Assembly (NCBI RefSeq): GCF_019134595.1
Contig: NZ_CP077770.1
Span: 2,476,501 to 2,540,500 of the forward strand
Source: Pseudoalteromonas shioyasakiensis
GTDB taxonomy: Bacteria; Pseudomonadota; Gammaproteobacteria; Enterobacterales; Alteromonadaceae
DNA length: 64,000 bases
Direction of reading: 5' to 3'
Shown: piece by piece, positions 35,549-45,550 of the stretch
Layout: every line of letters starts with the position of its first letter
Numbering within the stretch: position 1 is the stretch's first letter
Notes under the pieces: generated by a model
What the model saw: only the letters and a program-made list of their open reading frames with translations
Database searches by the model: none
What the model was told of the DNA's origin: nothing
Made by a program: the position numbers and the translations under genes

Positions 35549-35974
35549 TTATTTACCCCAACAGGTGCTTGAGTCAGCAGACCCTGTTGACGTTTTTAAA
35601 CCCGTATCAGAAATAGACAATGTTTCACATTCATCATCTTGTAACGGTGGGCCAGATTTAGGTGTTGCCTTAAATGTAAATGTACCTGCGTCATTATCTA
35701 CCTCGACACTAATGGTATAAAAGTTACTTTCTGTTGTCGTAGAAATACCTAAATCAGCAATTGTGCTTGTATATTCTCGATTATCGACAAAGTACTGCTC
35801 TTGTTTATTAGCTGCATCTAATAACGAAGTAATTGCCTCTGTTCGAGCGGTACGTTTTACGTGCTCAAAATAACTAGGAATAGCAATGCTTGCGATGATT
35901 CCTAAGATAGCTACGGTAATCATCAACTCGATTAGCGTAAAACCGTTATGACTCTTTGTTCTTATAAAGTTCAT
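35549..35974 (-). CDS. pilE: Type IV minor pilin PilE
   Basis: 141 residues. Prepilin cleavage after Gly11 (SHNG / FTLIELMITVAILGIIASIAIPSY), the standard pilin N-terminal helix, then a small domain with two cysteines near the C-terminus (DDEC ... STCW) forming the pilin disulfide loop. Last gene of the pilX-pilY1-pilE group; minor pilins with PilY1 form the tip and priming complex. Convergent with the pseudopilin gene ending at 35542, 6 bp away. Confidence 0.9.
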   Translation of the reverse strand: MNFIRTKSHNGFTLIELMITVAILGIIASIAIPSYFEHVKRTARTEAITSLLDAANKQEQYFVDNREYTSTIADLGISTTTESNFYTISVEVDNDAGTFTFKATPKSGPPLQDDECETLSISDTGLKTSTGSADSSTCWGK

Positions 35975-36126
35975 TTTTTAAAAACCTATATAATTGTTTT
36001 TAGAGGAATTACCTCTATTTGTTCTTATCTTAGATGCCTAACAATAATTATGCAATTAAGGCGAGTATTCAAATAGCTACCACATGCTCTGCCTAAACAT
36101 GTAAGGCAGAGCATTCACTTAGTGCT

Positions 36127-39100
36127 TTATTGGCTATTATCGTTTCGCTCTTGTTTATAGATGAAAGTTTGTTGTGTTTTAAAGCCAAAGCCAATAGGCA
36201 CTGCATCACTAACAAGCTTAATTTTACCATCTTCAATAACTAAACCTGGACCTTGGATCTCCTGTACTTTCAGTGGATTTTGCTCACCTTTGATACCTGG
36301 ACCAATGGTTAAAAACTGGCTTTGCTCTTTAACCTTTTCATCTGTGTTGTCATCGCAGTAACCATCGCTATTACCATCAACACAGCTGTCACCTACGCCA
36401 AAATAAAGTTGAGGAGTATCAGGAACATCATTCGAGGTAGTAAATTTCAAGCTGTCATACACTTTTGTACCGTAATGTAAGTGGAAAGCGTATAAACTTC
36501 CTGAACCACCAGTTAGTGAACACTGATTCGCTGTTTCTGTAGATGAAGCTGGTGTATAGGTTGTGAAATAAGCGACACCACCGATAACTGTACTTGCTGC
36601 AAGGGATTTTTCACCTGCAGAAGCTAAATTGTAATACCAACCGTGATACTCACCTAACTCAATTTCTAAGTCAGTAAATTTATCCACGTCGTCCAGTGCA
36701 TTTCCAAATGGATCAGAATCCATATTCATCAAGTCTGCTTGTGTAATTGCTGCTGGTACATCACTGCCTAGGAATGGCTGAGTTACCGTATTGATATCAC
36801 GGATCATAAATAACTGATCATTGGTAACAGTGCCCGTTGGTTTAGAGCGGTTACCACTACCTATTAGCACAGCATCAAATGGCGTATCAATTCGTGTAGT
36901 TATTGTTTCACCATTGACGGCCGTTTCTGATACTTTGCTGAACATAGTTCGTGCAATCAAAGGCTTATAGAAGAAGCGGCGATCTTGGGTTGAAAGTGCA
37001 CTGCCTAAGCTTGCTAATTTAAAATGTGTCCATGGGTTCTCTGAATCTGTGGGGCTGTCAGAAGGCATATCAACACGCCACACATCACCGCCTGTATCCG
37101 TTGCATATAGCCTGTCAATATAACCATCATAGTCAGAATCAAAGATACTAATATCTGACGCAATACTATGCTTACCTAAAAAGCCATTCTCACTCGGCGT
37201 TAATGCCCACACTTTTTTGCCCGTTTCAGCATCAACAATAAAAATACCACGTCCATGAGTGTCGTCTGTACGAATAACATTGTCTTTGTTTGTATCGTAA
37301 CCCGCGCCAAAAATAAGCACTGGTCTGTCTTTATAACCATCTAGATTCACATAAGTAACAGAAGGTTTAGACCAAGTTTGCCCTAGTTCTTTAAAGTCAC
37401 CTGTGCCACCTACAATTGGTTGATCCCACAGTAAACTTGGCGAGTCTGGGTTAGTTATGTCGAGCCCGTAGTAGTAATTTCCACCGCGTCTTAAGCCAAA
37501 GAATGCCCAAACTCGGTCTGAGCCATTTACTACTCCATCACTATTTTTATCATCAAAGAATACTGAGATTGGCCCGTCAACACCATAAACCTTGGTATCT
37601 GCTTGGTTATCACGAAGCGGCTTTATTATTTTATACAAGCTTCTAGGGATAAACGCCCAGCTTTCACTTAACACATCATTTTTATCTTGGAACATGTGCA
37701 AGTAACCGGCATTAGTGCCTATTAAAACTCGGATGTCATCATTACCATAATCAATTGTTACAGGTTTTGAATGCAGTGGGTCACCAAATATGTCTTTACG
37801 TGAATCGGTTGTCGATCCATCTTTGTCTTCATCATCAACATCAAGACCTCTTGACCAGTTAATAAGGTCTTCAACTTCACCCGCATCAGCTTCGAAATCA
37901 ACAGCAGCCTTGTCTATAGTTCCATAATGGAATACAACACGATAACGGGTAAAGTTAAGCATGCGACCATTTACATTCGTTAGTACTTTACGCCCTTCAT
38001 TCGGCACGCTAGAAGAGTTAGACAAATACAGATTTACACCACCTAACTCAACTGAATTACCATCAGCGCTTTCACCGCTAGGCAGCCAAAAGGTTTTAGC
38101 GTCTTTATCGATTAAACCATCTTCATTTAAAGCAGATTTACCATCTTTATCGATAATTTGATCGCCAGATACTTTTAGCTTTTTCAGATTTCCGCGCCAA
38201 CGAGCCCCAGTTTTAGGATAAAACATCGCATAATAAATTGATTCTCGGCTGCGTGTTTGGTCAACATTATTACTTGCTATAGATGGCGCCGTGAAAGTAT
38301 CGTTCACTTCTCGAATTTGAGTAATCGTATTTTTAAGGGCTTCAGAAAGTTGCTCTGCAGTATTGGCATGTAGGTACTTACCACCACCATCAGCTGCTGT
38401 TTCAGATAGTAACCGCTTACCATTGTCACTCATTCCAGAACCAAAACCTATGGTATAGACTCGACCTGTTTCGTGAATATCTGTCGTCGTTGGCCTTAAG
38501 TCCACCTCTACATCATCAGTACCGTGAATGACTTTTGCAAGCTTGTGTAAATACACTCCGGCAATTTTATCGTCATCACTCAAAGAACTACCAAAGTACG
38601 ACTTGTGTAACGCGCTAATATTAGAGTCTTGTTCATTATCAGAACCAGCTGACGGGTCACCGTCAGTCATATAGATAATGTTAACTGAGTTATCACAGCG
38701 TTTTACTTCTTCAGTATTATCAAATGGTGAAATGTATGAATAGGTATATTCAATGCGTGGCTCGTACCAACAAAATCTTCTCCACCCCTTACCTGAGCAC
38801 ACCTTAACTGATGTCGTATAAGGCGTTCCTCTTTCTATTGTGGTATCACGTAGTGCGGCATTAACTTTTTCGCCGTAGAAAAGGCTTTGCCCAGTAATGT
38901 AAAGATAGGCTTCCCAAAGCGTTTCGGTCAGTGGTGTCCCGCCATCGGCTGGAAGACCCGCAATTGTAGTCTTTAAGGCAGATATATCTGAGCCAATGCC
39001 AGCAAGCACATAGCCACCATTGGTGCTGTTAAAACGCATTAAGCCAAAATCGATATCATCGTTACCATCAACCAGTTTAGTGATAGCATCTTGCGCAACG

Positions 39101-39336
39101 CCTAAACGACTATCTGAACATGGAATGTATAAACCATTTGAGAAGCCACAACTGTTACCTGAACTAGTTGAAAAAGCCATACTACCTGAGGTATCAAAAA
39201 CAATAAGAACCCGAGGCTTTTCATCTAGATTGGCATTGTGATTGACATATAATTCAATATCTTCAGCGTGACCCAAAAAACTAAACACTGCTAAAGAAGT
39301 TAGCAGTATACGTTGAGTTATTTTTTCTAAATTCAT
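36127..39336 (-). CDS. pilY1: PilY1 tip adhesin, module 2 copy
   Basis: 1069 residues from the ATG at 39336 (GGAG 7 nt upstream). A signal peptide ends at GHA; a von Willebrand A-like domain (about 40-340) follows with the metal-binding DTSGSMA. The C-terminal half is the beta-propeller PilY1 domain, with repeated calcium-loop sequences such as DSDYDGYID, DKNSDGVVN and DGNSDGYCDD. PilY1 is a pilus-tip protein needed for pilus assembly, adhesion and surface sensing. Compared with the other copy it has an insert around SGKGWRRFCWYEPR in the VWA domain. It ends a pilX-pilY1 unit that runs on to pilE. Confidence 0.93.
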   Translation of the reverse strand: MNLEKITQRILLTSLAVFSFLGHAEDIELYVNHNANLDEKPRVLIVFDTSGSMAFSTSSGNSCGFSNGLYIPCSDSRLGVAQDAITKLVDGNDDIDFGLMRFNSTNGGYVLAGIGSDISALKTTIAGLPADGGTPLTETLWEAYLYITGQSLFYGEKVNAALRDTTIERGTPYTTSVKVCSGKGWRRFCWYEPRIEYTYSYISPFDNTEEVKRCDNSVNIIYMTDGDPSAGSDNEQDSNISALHKSYFGSSLSDDDKIAGVYLHKLAKVIHGTDDVEVDLRPTTTDIHETGRVYTIGFGSGMSDNGKRLLSETAADGGGKYLHANTAEQLSEALKNTITQIREVNDTFTAPSIASNNVDQTRSRESIYYAMFYPKTGARWRGNLKKLKVSGDQIIDKDGKSALNEDGLIDKDAKTFWLPSGESADGNSVELGGVNLYLSNSSSVPNEGRKVLTNVNGRMLNFTRYRVVFHYGTIDKAAVDFEADAGEVEDLINWSRGLDVDDEDKDGSTTDSRKDIFGDPLHSKPVTIDYGNDDIRVLIGTNAGYLHMFQDKNDVLSESWAFIPRSLYKIIKPLRDNQADTKVYGVDGPISVFFDDKNSDGVVNGSDRVWAFFGLRRGGNYYYGLDITNPDSPSLLWDQPIVGGTGDFKELGQTWSKPSVTYVNLDGYKDRPVLIFGAGYDTNKDNVIRTDDTHGRGIFIVDAETGKKVWALTPSENGFLGKHSIASDISIFDSDYDGYIDRLYATDTGGDVWRVDMPSDSPTDSENPWTHFKLASLGSALSTQDRRFFYKPLIARTMFSKVSETAVNGETITTRIDTPFDAVLIGSGNRSKPTGTVTNDQLFMIRDINTVTQPFLGSDVPAAITQADLMNMDSDPFGNALDDVDKFTDLEIELGEYHGWYYNLASAGEKSLAASTVIGGVAYFTTYTPASSTETANQCSLTGGSGSLYAFHLHYGTKVYDSLKFTTSNDVPDTPQLYFGVGDSCVDGNSDGYCDDNTDEKVKEQSQFLTIGPGIKGEQNPLKVQEIQGPGLVIEDGKIKLVSDAVPIGFGFKTQQTFIYKQERNDNSQ

Positions 39337-39348
39337 CACTTTTCTCCA

Positions 39349-39861
39349 CTAACCACCGGTATTGAGGCTAGCCATTTCTTGGGCAACGCCTGTGCTGATC
39401 GTTAAGGTATGTTTACTCTTAGTGCCATAAGTAATAGTGGTATCTACTTGGACCATGTTACATGACACACCGGCGGTAAAGTTAAATTTACGTGGGCATG
39501 GTAAATCTAGCGCACCATTATTTAGATTTGTCATAGTATTAGATGCGCCATCCATATCATCCATACCAAAACCGCCCTCAGGTATTTCAGATGCCTTCAT
39601 TAAAAAAGCACTATTGCCACCTGCTGCCGCTTCATTAGCAATAACTTTTTGCACTGTACCAATTAAACTATTTTCTGCAGTCTCACGCTCTTGAGCTGAG
39701 TTTGTAATTTTTATATCTACACTGCTGCTATTCATTAAAGTCACAGCTATACCTGTCACAGCAACGACCATAATCAAAGCAATAATAAGCACAATGCCTT
39801 GCTGTTTTCGTATATTAGGAACACTGTTTTTTCTATTTCGATTAATTGAAAAGTTTTTCAT
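39349..39861 (-). CDS. pilX: Minor pilin PilX, module 2 copy
   Basis: 170 residues from the ATG at 39861 (AAGG at 7 nt); a longer frame to 39912 has no ribosome site. N-terminus KQQG / IVLIIALIMVVAVTG is a prepilin-like signal in which the usual Glu5 is absent, as in GspK/PilX proteins that cap the tip complex. It is 12 bp upstream of pilY1 and almost certainly co-translated. Confidence 0.88.
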   Translation of the reverse strand: MKNFSINRNRKNSVPNIRKQQGIVLIIALIMVVAVTGIAVTLMNSSSVDIKITNSAQERETAENSLIGTVQKVIANEAAAGGNSAFLMKASEIPEGGFGMDDMDGASNTMTNLNNGALDLPCPRKFNFTAGVSCNMVQVDTTITYGTKSKHTLTISTGVAQEMASLNTGG

Positions 39862-39937
39862 AGCAAACCTTCGTGTTGATATTTCATCTACATCTCGCCT
39901 AGTAATATCCAAGTCAGCAAAACAAAATCAGGTAAAA

Positions 39938-39958
39938 GTGTTTTTAAATTTAAAACAC
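39938..39958. promoter_or_regulatory. Near-palindrome upstream of second pilX, possible operator
   Basis: 21 bp with GTGTTT and AAACAC arms around a TAAATTTA centre. The position 77 bp before the start codon suits a regulator site or promoter element, but AT-rich DNA yields such sequences by chance. Confidence 0.35.
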
Positions 39959-40219
39959 GCAACCAATTAATGCTAACTAATTAGTATTATAATAAATACA
40001 CAACATCATTCCAGTCATTTATTAAAATATTTAAAGATTTAATAAAATAAAAAGAAGAAAATTAAAAAATAAAATCTCAATTAATTTAAAATGTTACAAA
40101 ACGCCTAGAATCAAGAGAAAAAATCAACCAAATTACAACAGGTTAAATGTAAACTTTTCAGGACAAAGTTACGAGAGGAGGTTATAGAATTAGATAACCA
40201 GCAATAAAATAGCGATTAT

Positions 40220-40255
40220 AAAAAACATTCAACCCAGACAAATTCCCGGGTTGAA
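40220..40255 (-). terminator. Terminator of the first pilX-pilY1 module
   Basis: TTCAACCC / GGGTTGAA stem (40228-40235 and 40248-40255) with a T-run on the minus strand just after it. It separates the pilVWXY1 unit from the second pilX. Confidence 0.75.
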
Positions 40256-40312
40256 AACACATTTTCAATAAAGAAAAAATTAAATATAAAAATTAAGAAA
40301 CAAACAGTTTAA

Positions 40313-43300
40313 TTATAAGCTATTATCATTTCTTTCTTGCTTATAAATATAACTTTGATGAACTTCTAATTTAAGTGGTTCCTCATCATAAAGCCGAACA
40401 TTGCCATTTTCATCAACGCTAGGAGTTGGCCCATTAACTACTTTAGCCGCAATTTTCTCACAGTTTTCAGTACAATTTGGGTCTTTATTTGGTAATGGAA
40501 ATATATACACATCACCATCTTCAACATACATAGTTGGTGTATCTGGTAGTTCTGCCGCTGTTGGGGTTCTTAACCAATCATACACTTTAGTCCCGTAGTG
40601 AAGATGAAATGCATAAAGATAACCTTGTCCTTCTGCAATTGAGCACTGTGAATCCGATGATGAACTGGTATCTGGTTTATAGGTAGTAAAGTAAGCAACG
40701 CCTCCTAACACGGTAGCCTTCGAAGTAGCCTTTTCACCCCACCCCAAATTATAAAACCAACCATCTTTTTCAGCTAAATCAGCTTCTAATTCAACAAAGT
40801 CTTCCAAACTGTCGGTCACTTTGGCAAACGGATCACTATTTACATTCATTAAATCTGATTGCCAAATTAAATCTGGAATTTCATCCTCTTCAAAGCTTCG
40901 AGTTACTGTATTTACATCTCGAATCATATAGAGCTTATCAGCAACTTTTAAATTCAATGGATCTGTGCGATCACCACTACCAATCAGTACTGCATCAAAT
41001 GGGGTATCAATTCTTGAGTAAGTTGTTTCATCATCAAGTGTTGTTTCTGTTACTTTACTGAACAGAGTTCTTGAAACATATGGCTCATAAAAAAAGCGGC
41101 GGTTATTATTACCTAATTTTGCAAGTTGAAAGTGCGTCCAATTTTTTTTGTTGTTTGTTGCCAAGTCAACTCGCCAGATCCCACCACCAGTATCACTTGC
41201 ATACAATCTGTCAGTGTAACCATCGTAATCAGAATCAAGTAAATGTATGTCTGACGCTATACTGTGCTGCCCTTTAAAGCCACCTTCTGAGTTTGTTAAA
41301 GCCCAAACTTGTTTTCCAGTTTCTGCATCAACAATGTATAAGCCTCGCCCTTTAGAATCTGTTGAGATTGAATTATCTTTATTCGTGTCGTAGCCAGCAC
41401 CAAAAACCAATAGCGGTCTATCTTCATAGCCTTTAAGGTTGATAAATGTAATTTGAGGTTTAGACCATGTTTGTGCTAGTTCTAAAAATTTTCCATCACC
41501 ACTTTTTAATGGCCCTCCCCACATCAGAGAAGGTGAATTAGGGTTAGTTATATCTAAACCGTAATAGCTACTACCACCTCGACGTAATCCGAGAAATGCC
41601 CATACCCTGTCATCATTATTAACGATGCCGTCTTCGTTTTTATCATCAAAATAAACGGTTATAGGGCCATCCACTCCATACACTTTTGTGTGTAACTTTT
41701 TATCGCGTAATGGCTTAATAATTGAGTACAGTTCCGCAGGCATAAATGCCCAGCTTTCGATTAATACATCGTTTCTGTCCCTAAACATATGTAAATAGCC
41801 CGCATTAGTACCAATAAGAATACGAACATCATTGTAGCCGTAATCTATCGTAACAGGCTTAGAGTGCAGTACATCACCAAAAATATCATGGCGAGAATCG
41901 TCTGTTGAACCGTCCTGATCTTCATCATCAACATCAAGTCCACGAGACCAGTTTATAAGATCAAAGACTTCATCGGGGTCTGAATCAAAATCAACTGCAG
42001 CCTTAAATCGATTTCCATAATGGATTATGACTCTGTAAGCCGTAAAGTTGAGCATTCGACCACCAGATAAGTTTGTGATCACTTTCCGGCCTTTATTTGG
42101 AATACTCGATTGTTCAGCTAGATAAGCATTTACACCGCCTTTCTCAACATATCCACCATCAGCAATGAGATTGCTGTTGGATTGCCAATACGTTTTTGCT
42201 GTTGATAGAATCGCCCCGTCATTACCAAGGGCGGAGGCAAGGTTAACATCAACTACGACACCACCAGATACTTTTAGCTTTTTAAGGTTCCCTCGCCACC
42301 GAGCATCGTTTGAAGGTAAAAACATAGGAAAATAAACTGCATCACGATGTGATAATTTATCTGAATTATTTGATGCTACCAATGGCGAAGAAAAAGTTGA
42401 GTTGACCTCTCTGATATCGGTAAGAACATCATCAAATGCATCACTTAGCGCTTTTGCAGACTCTGCGAAAATATAACTACCCCCACCATTATCAGCAGTC
42501 GCCTGTAAAATGTCTCCTGCGTTTTTAACTAAGCCTTTACCAAAACCAATCGTGTAAACATTTGCGCCATCTACAACACTTGTTTCAGGGTATATATCCC
42601 TATTTTCTTTCTCTTTACCATGAAGAATTGTTGCCATTGAGGGTAAATGACTATTACCCACTTTTTTAGGTGAAGTGCCATAAATACTTTTATATAAGTT
42701 TTCTATATATTTATCCTGACCGACATCATAGTAAGGTTCACCGTCTGTCATCAATATAATATTTACGCTATTATCGCATCGTACTGGATCACCTAAGTTC
42801 TGCTTGAAAGGAGAAATATACTTACCATTTGATTCTGTTGAACTATCTCTTTTAGCTGGTTCAACCAGATTCGCGAAAAAAAGGTCATCTCCTATTAAGT
42901 ATCGCCATGTTTCAGTAATAGTTTCAACTAATGGGGTTCCTAATTCTAGATCAGTGATGTCCCAATTTCTGAGAGTATTTTTAATCGCATTATGATTTGT
43001 TCCAATCCCATGGACAATATAACCACCAGTACCTTTAATAAGCCGCATTAAACCAAACTCAATATCAGTATTGTCATTGATTAATTTAATCATCGCCTCC
43101 TGTGCGACTTCTAAACGACTTCCTTCAGGGCATAGTATTAGTTTTCCTTTATCTCTACAGGCTTTGCCCGTTTCTATAGAGAATGCCATGCTATTTGATG
43201 TATCAAAAACAAGTAAGACCCGTAATTTTTCGTCTTCCGCTACGTCATAATTTACATATAGATCTATATCTTCAGCATAAAGGTTTTGGCAAAATACACA

Positions 43301-43339
43301 TGCAAAAATAAAAAATAGGCTGTTTAACTTCATTTTCAT
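40313..43339 (-). CDS. pilY1: PilY1 tip adhesin, module 1 copy
   Basis: 1008 residues. Signal peptide ends near NLYA; VWA-like domain with DTSNSMA keeps the metal-binding D46, S48 and S50. The PilY1 propeller domain follows with calcium-loop DSDYDGYTD and near-identical blocks to the other copy (RWRGNLKKLKVSG, NWSRGLDVDDED, GTNAGYLHMF). Ends QERNDNSL, as the other copy ends QERNDNSQ. It belongs to the pilV-pilW-pilX-pilY1 operon, so this is probably the resident copy. Confidence 0.93.
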   Translation of the reverse strand: MKMKLNSLFFIFACVFCQNLYAEDIDLYVNYDVAEDEKLRVLLVFDTSNSMAFSIETGKACRDKGKLILCPEGSRLEVAQEAMIKLINDNTDIEFGLMRLIKGTGGYIVHGIGTNHNAIKNTLRNWDITDLELGTPLVETITETWRYLIGDDLFFANLVEPAKRDSSTESNGKYISPFKQNLGDPVRCDNSVNIILMTDGEPYYDVGQDKYIENLYKSIYGTSPKKVGNSHLPSMATILHGKEKENRDIYPETSVVDGANVYTIGFGKGLVKNAGDILQATADNGGGSYIFAESAKALSDAFDDVLTDIREVNSTFSSPLVASNNSDKLSHRDAVYFPMFLPSNDARWRGNLKKLKVSGGVVVDVNLASALGNDGAILSTAKTYWQSNSNLIADGGYVEKGGVNAYLAEQSSIPNKGRKVITNLSGGRMLNFTAYRVIIHYGNRFKAAVDFDSDPDEVFDLINWSRGLDVDDEDQDGSTDDSRHDIFGDVLHSKPVTIDYGYNDVRILIGTNAGYLHMFRDRNDVLIESWAFMPAELYSIIKPLRDKKLHTKVYGVDGPITVYFDDKNEDGIVNNDDRVWAFLGLRRGGSSYYGLDITNPNSPSLMWGGPLKSGDGKFLELAQTWSKPQITFINLKGYEDRPLLVFGAGYDTNKDNSISTDSKGRGLYIVDAETGKQVWALTNSEGGFKGQHSIASDIHLLDSDYDGYTDRLYASDTGGGIWRVDLATNNKKNWTHFQLAKLGNNNRRFFYEPYVSRTLFSKVTETTLDDETTYSRIDTPFDAVLIGSGDRTDPLNLKVADKLYMIRDVNTVTRSFEEDEIPDLIWQSDLMNVNSDPFAKVTDSLEDFVELEADLAEKDGWFYNLGWGEKATSKATVLGGVAYFTTYKPDTSSSSDSQCSIAEGQGYLYAFHLHYGTKVYDWLRTPTAAELPDTPTMYVEDGDVYIFPLPNKDPNCTENCEKIAAKVVNGPTPSVDENGNVRLYDEEPLKLEVHQSYIYKQERNDNSL

Positions 43340-43354
43340 ACTCGCCTTACTCCA

Positions 43355-43837
43355 TTAATTTCCACTATTTAAGCTCAGCATTTCTTGAGCAATCCCTGTT
43401 GTAATAGTGAGGTTATGCTTACTTTTAGAGCCATATTCAATCACTGAATTAATCTCAACCATATTGCATCTTAAGCCTGCAGTATCATCAAAACGTCTTG
43501 GGCACCTTAAAGCCATAGGGCCTTCATTTTTGTTAAACATGGTATTAGATGTGTCATTTGTATTACCTAGATCGAGGCCTGTTTCCGGAACTTGCCCTCT
43601 ACTAAAGAAAAACCGGCTGTTACCTAATTTTTTTGCTTCATTAGCAATGACGTTTTGTACATCACCAATTAATTCATTCTCTGCCGCTTCTCTCTCTTGA
43701 GCGGCATTTGTGATTTTAATATCTACACTACTGCTGCTCATCAAAGTCACAGCAATACCGGTTATCGCAATAACCATGATCAAAGCAACGATTAATACAA
43801 CACCTTGTTGCTTATGCATCATAGTTAAATGCGCCAT
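43355..43837 (-). CDS. pilX: Minor pilin PilX, module 1 copy
   Basis: 160 residues, overlapping the pilW stop by 13 bp. Prepilin-like N-terminus KQQG / VVLIVALIMVIAITG lacking Glu5. Shared blocks with the other PilX (SSSVDIKITN, QERE, IGDVQNVIANEA, CPRRF) show the two are duplicates. Ends 15 bp before pilY1. Confidence 0.88.
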   Translation of the reverse strand: MAHLTMMHKQQGVVLIVALIMVIAITGIAVTLMSSSSVDIKITNAAQEREAAENELIGDVQNVIANEAKKLGNSRFFFSRGQVPETGLDLGNTNDTSNTMFNKNEGPMALRCPRRFDDTAGLRCNMVEINSVIEYGSKSKHNLTITTGIAQEMLSLNSGN

Positions 43838-44814
43838 AAGTTTGCCCCAACATTGTTCAAGCGGATAGTGGTCGTAAATAGTGCGCGTCGGTAGTTATCG
43901 TCAAATGTAAGAACGCGGCTATTTGCGTCTTCACCCAATGTATAAGTTTGATTTTTCAACTTAAGGTTTGAATCTGGTAAAAGCGATCTCACAAGTAAGA
44001 ATACTTGCACTGTCAAAATACCACGGCGATTTTCCCAATCAGTGTTGGTCATCTGGCTGATACTTTTATATGTATCAACACGACTGTTATTTGTAGTATC
44101 AAGACCAAACACAAAGTGCATATTTTCTACCCCTTCCATAACCGTTTCAGTTGTCATGCCCCCAGAAGGAGTTAAGCGTTTACGTCTAAGTAAAGGAACA
44201 GACACTCTTTGGTCATTAATGGTGTAGGTTTGCTTTGTTATGTAATAAACATGATGTCGATAACGCCAAATCGTAGCATTACCATTTACAGCTGCTGCCG
44301 CGATTGGGCCGCGCTGAAACTCAGCAAGCTCTTGCTCGGCAATAAAATAGTAATAGTTATCGCTAGTATCGACAGGTTGAATTTGTAAGCCTTCTAAAAA
44401 CTTAATTTGCAGTACATCTGTATTTTTCTCAACATTGTTTATACATCCAAGGGCTGAGTTACCGCTTGTTTGCACTGCATAAACGGAGCGAAAGTTACTG
44501 GTTGCAGCTGTATCTGGAAAGCTGCCATTATTAAGGCCTTCTGAACAATCATTACCGGGATTTCCTAAACTGTTTGTATTTGCATCTGAGAAAGAGTCTT
44601 CATAAAACGTGCCCCAAAAACCAATCTGTTCAATATCACGTTGCATGATATTCATAGCCAGTCTACCAGTTTCTTGCAGCTCACCAATTGTCATCGTGTC
44701 ACGAGTTGTTGATTTCATGCTTATATAGGTAAACATCACCCCGCCGAGCACCACACCTCCGATGAATAAAGCAACCATCATCTCGACGAGAGTAAATCCA
44801 TTATGCTTTTTCAT
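43825..44814 (-). CDS. pilW: Minor pilin PilW
   Basis: 329 residues, prepilin cleavage after Gly6 (KKHNG / FTLVEMMVALFIGGVVLGG) with Glu5. A large C-terminal domain follows, as in PilW/GspJ. Start is 1 bp after the pilV stop and the end overlaps pilX, so the operon is tightly packed. Confidence 0.9.
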   Translation of the reverse strand: MKKHNGFTLVEMMVALFIGGVVLGGVMFTYISMKSTTRDTMTIGELQETGRLAMNIMQRDIEQIGFWGTFYEDSFSDANTNSLGNPGNDCSEGLNNGSFPDTAATSNFRSVYAVQTSGNSALGCINNVEKNTDVLQIKFLEGLQIQPVDTSDNYYYFIAEQELAEFQRGPIAAAAVNGNATIWRYRHHVYYITKQTYTINDQRVSVPLLRRKRLTPSGGMTTETVMEGVENMHFVFGLDTTNNSRVDTYKSISQMTNTDWENRRGILTVQVFLLVRSLLPDSNLKLKNQTYTLGEDANSRVLTFDDNYRRALFTTTIRLNNVGANLWRI

Positions 44815-44815
44815 A

Positions 44816-45382
44816 TCAAGACCTTAAATAAATATAGCTTTGTAGAACAATCAAACGTCGCTTATCGCCTTTAGAACCACAATTAATTGCAGCTGTATCT
44901 TTATTAGCACTAAGTTCTTGACGGCCTTGCCAACTGATCACAACCTCAATATTGAATTCGCTGGCATTGCCTGCAGCAACGGGAGTACTACTAATGCACA
45001 CAGTTGCATCGTCTAAAGCGCCGGTGTTTTCACGAGCCTGAATTGCACGCACCCACTGTTGTTTATCTAATTCTGCCAATTGCTGAGCACTACATGCTGA
45101 GTTATAGCAACTCAAACTCGTATTTAGAGCTGTATCACTATCGAAAGTGCCATTATATAACGCTGCAAAGCCAGGTGAGTCGTTCGCTCGCATACGCTGG
45201 ATAATGTCATTACCAAGTGCTACAGCAGCTGCACGCTGCATAGAATCAAAGCTTGCCTGCTTCGCTTTTGCTTGCAGGGCCACGGCGCCTAATAAACCAA
45301 AGCTTAAAATAACAAAGGCAATAAGTACTTCTATAAGGGTAAAGCCTTGCTGCTCAGAATGTTTAATCATGGTGAAGTTCAT
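44816..45382 (-). CDS. pilV: Minor pilin PilV
   Basis: About 188 residues. Prepilin cleavage after Gly13 (EQQG / FTLIEVLIAFVILSFGLLG) with Glu5; the following LGAVALQAKAKQ and the early MQRAAAVALGNDIIQRMRAND match PilV. I chose the ATG at 45382; another at 45370 and an extension to 45430 are possible and the ribosome site is weak. First gene of the pilVWXY1 operon. Confidence 0.88.
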   Translation of the reverse strand: MNFTMIKHSEQQGFTLIEVLIAFVILSFGLLGAVALQAKAKQASFDSMQRAAAVALGNDIIQRMRANDSPGFAALYNGTFDSDTALNTSLSCYNSACSAQQLAELDKQQWVRAIQARENTGALDDATVCISSTPVAAGNASEFNIEVVISWQGRQELSANKDTAAINCGSKGDKRRLIVLQSYIYLRS

Positions 45383-45550
45383 GGATACTTTTACATACAG
45401 TAAGAGTATTACGACACAAATAAATAACAATCTGTATATGGACGAGCGGTCAAAATGCGCGATAAACGGTACTTAAACTTTGCTCAAAGTTAGATAGTGA
45501 CTAATAAGAAAGTAATTATTGAAGATAAGATGCTGCAATGAAGATTGTTA

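Larger units (their letters stand above)
39862..40312. other. AT-rich spacer between the two pilX-pilY1 modules
   Basis: 451 bp, extremely AT-rich, no gene. It contains the terminator of the first module (40220-40255) and a 21-bp near-palindrome of the form GTGTTTT...AAAACAC at 39938-39958, 77 bp before pilX. The second module therefore appears to have its own promoter and possibly its own regulator. Confidence 0.7.
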
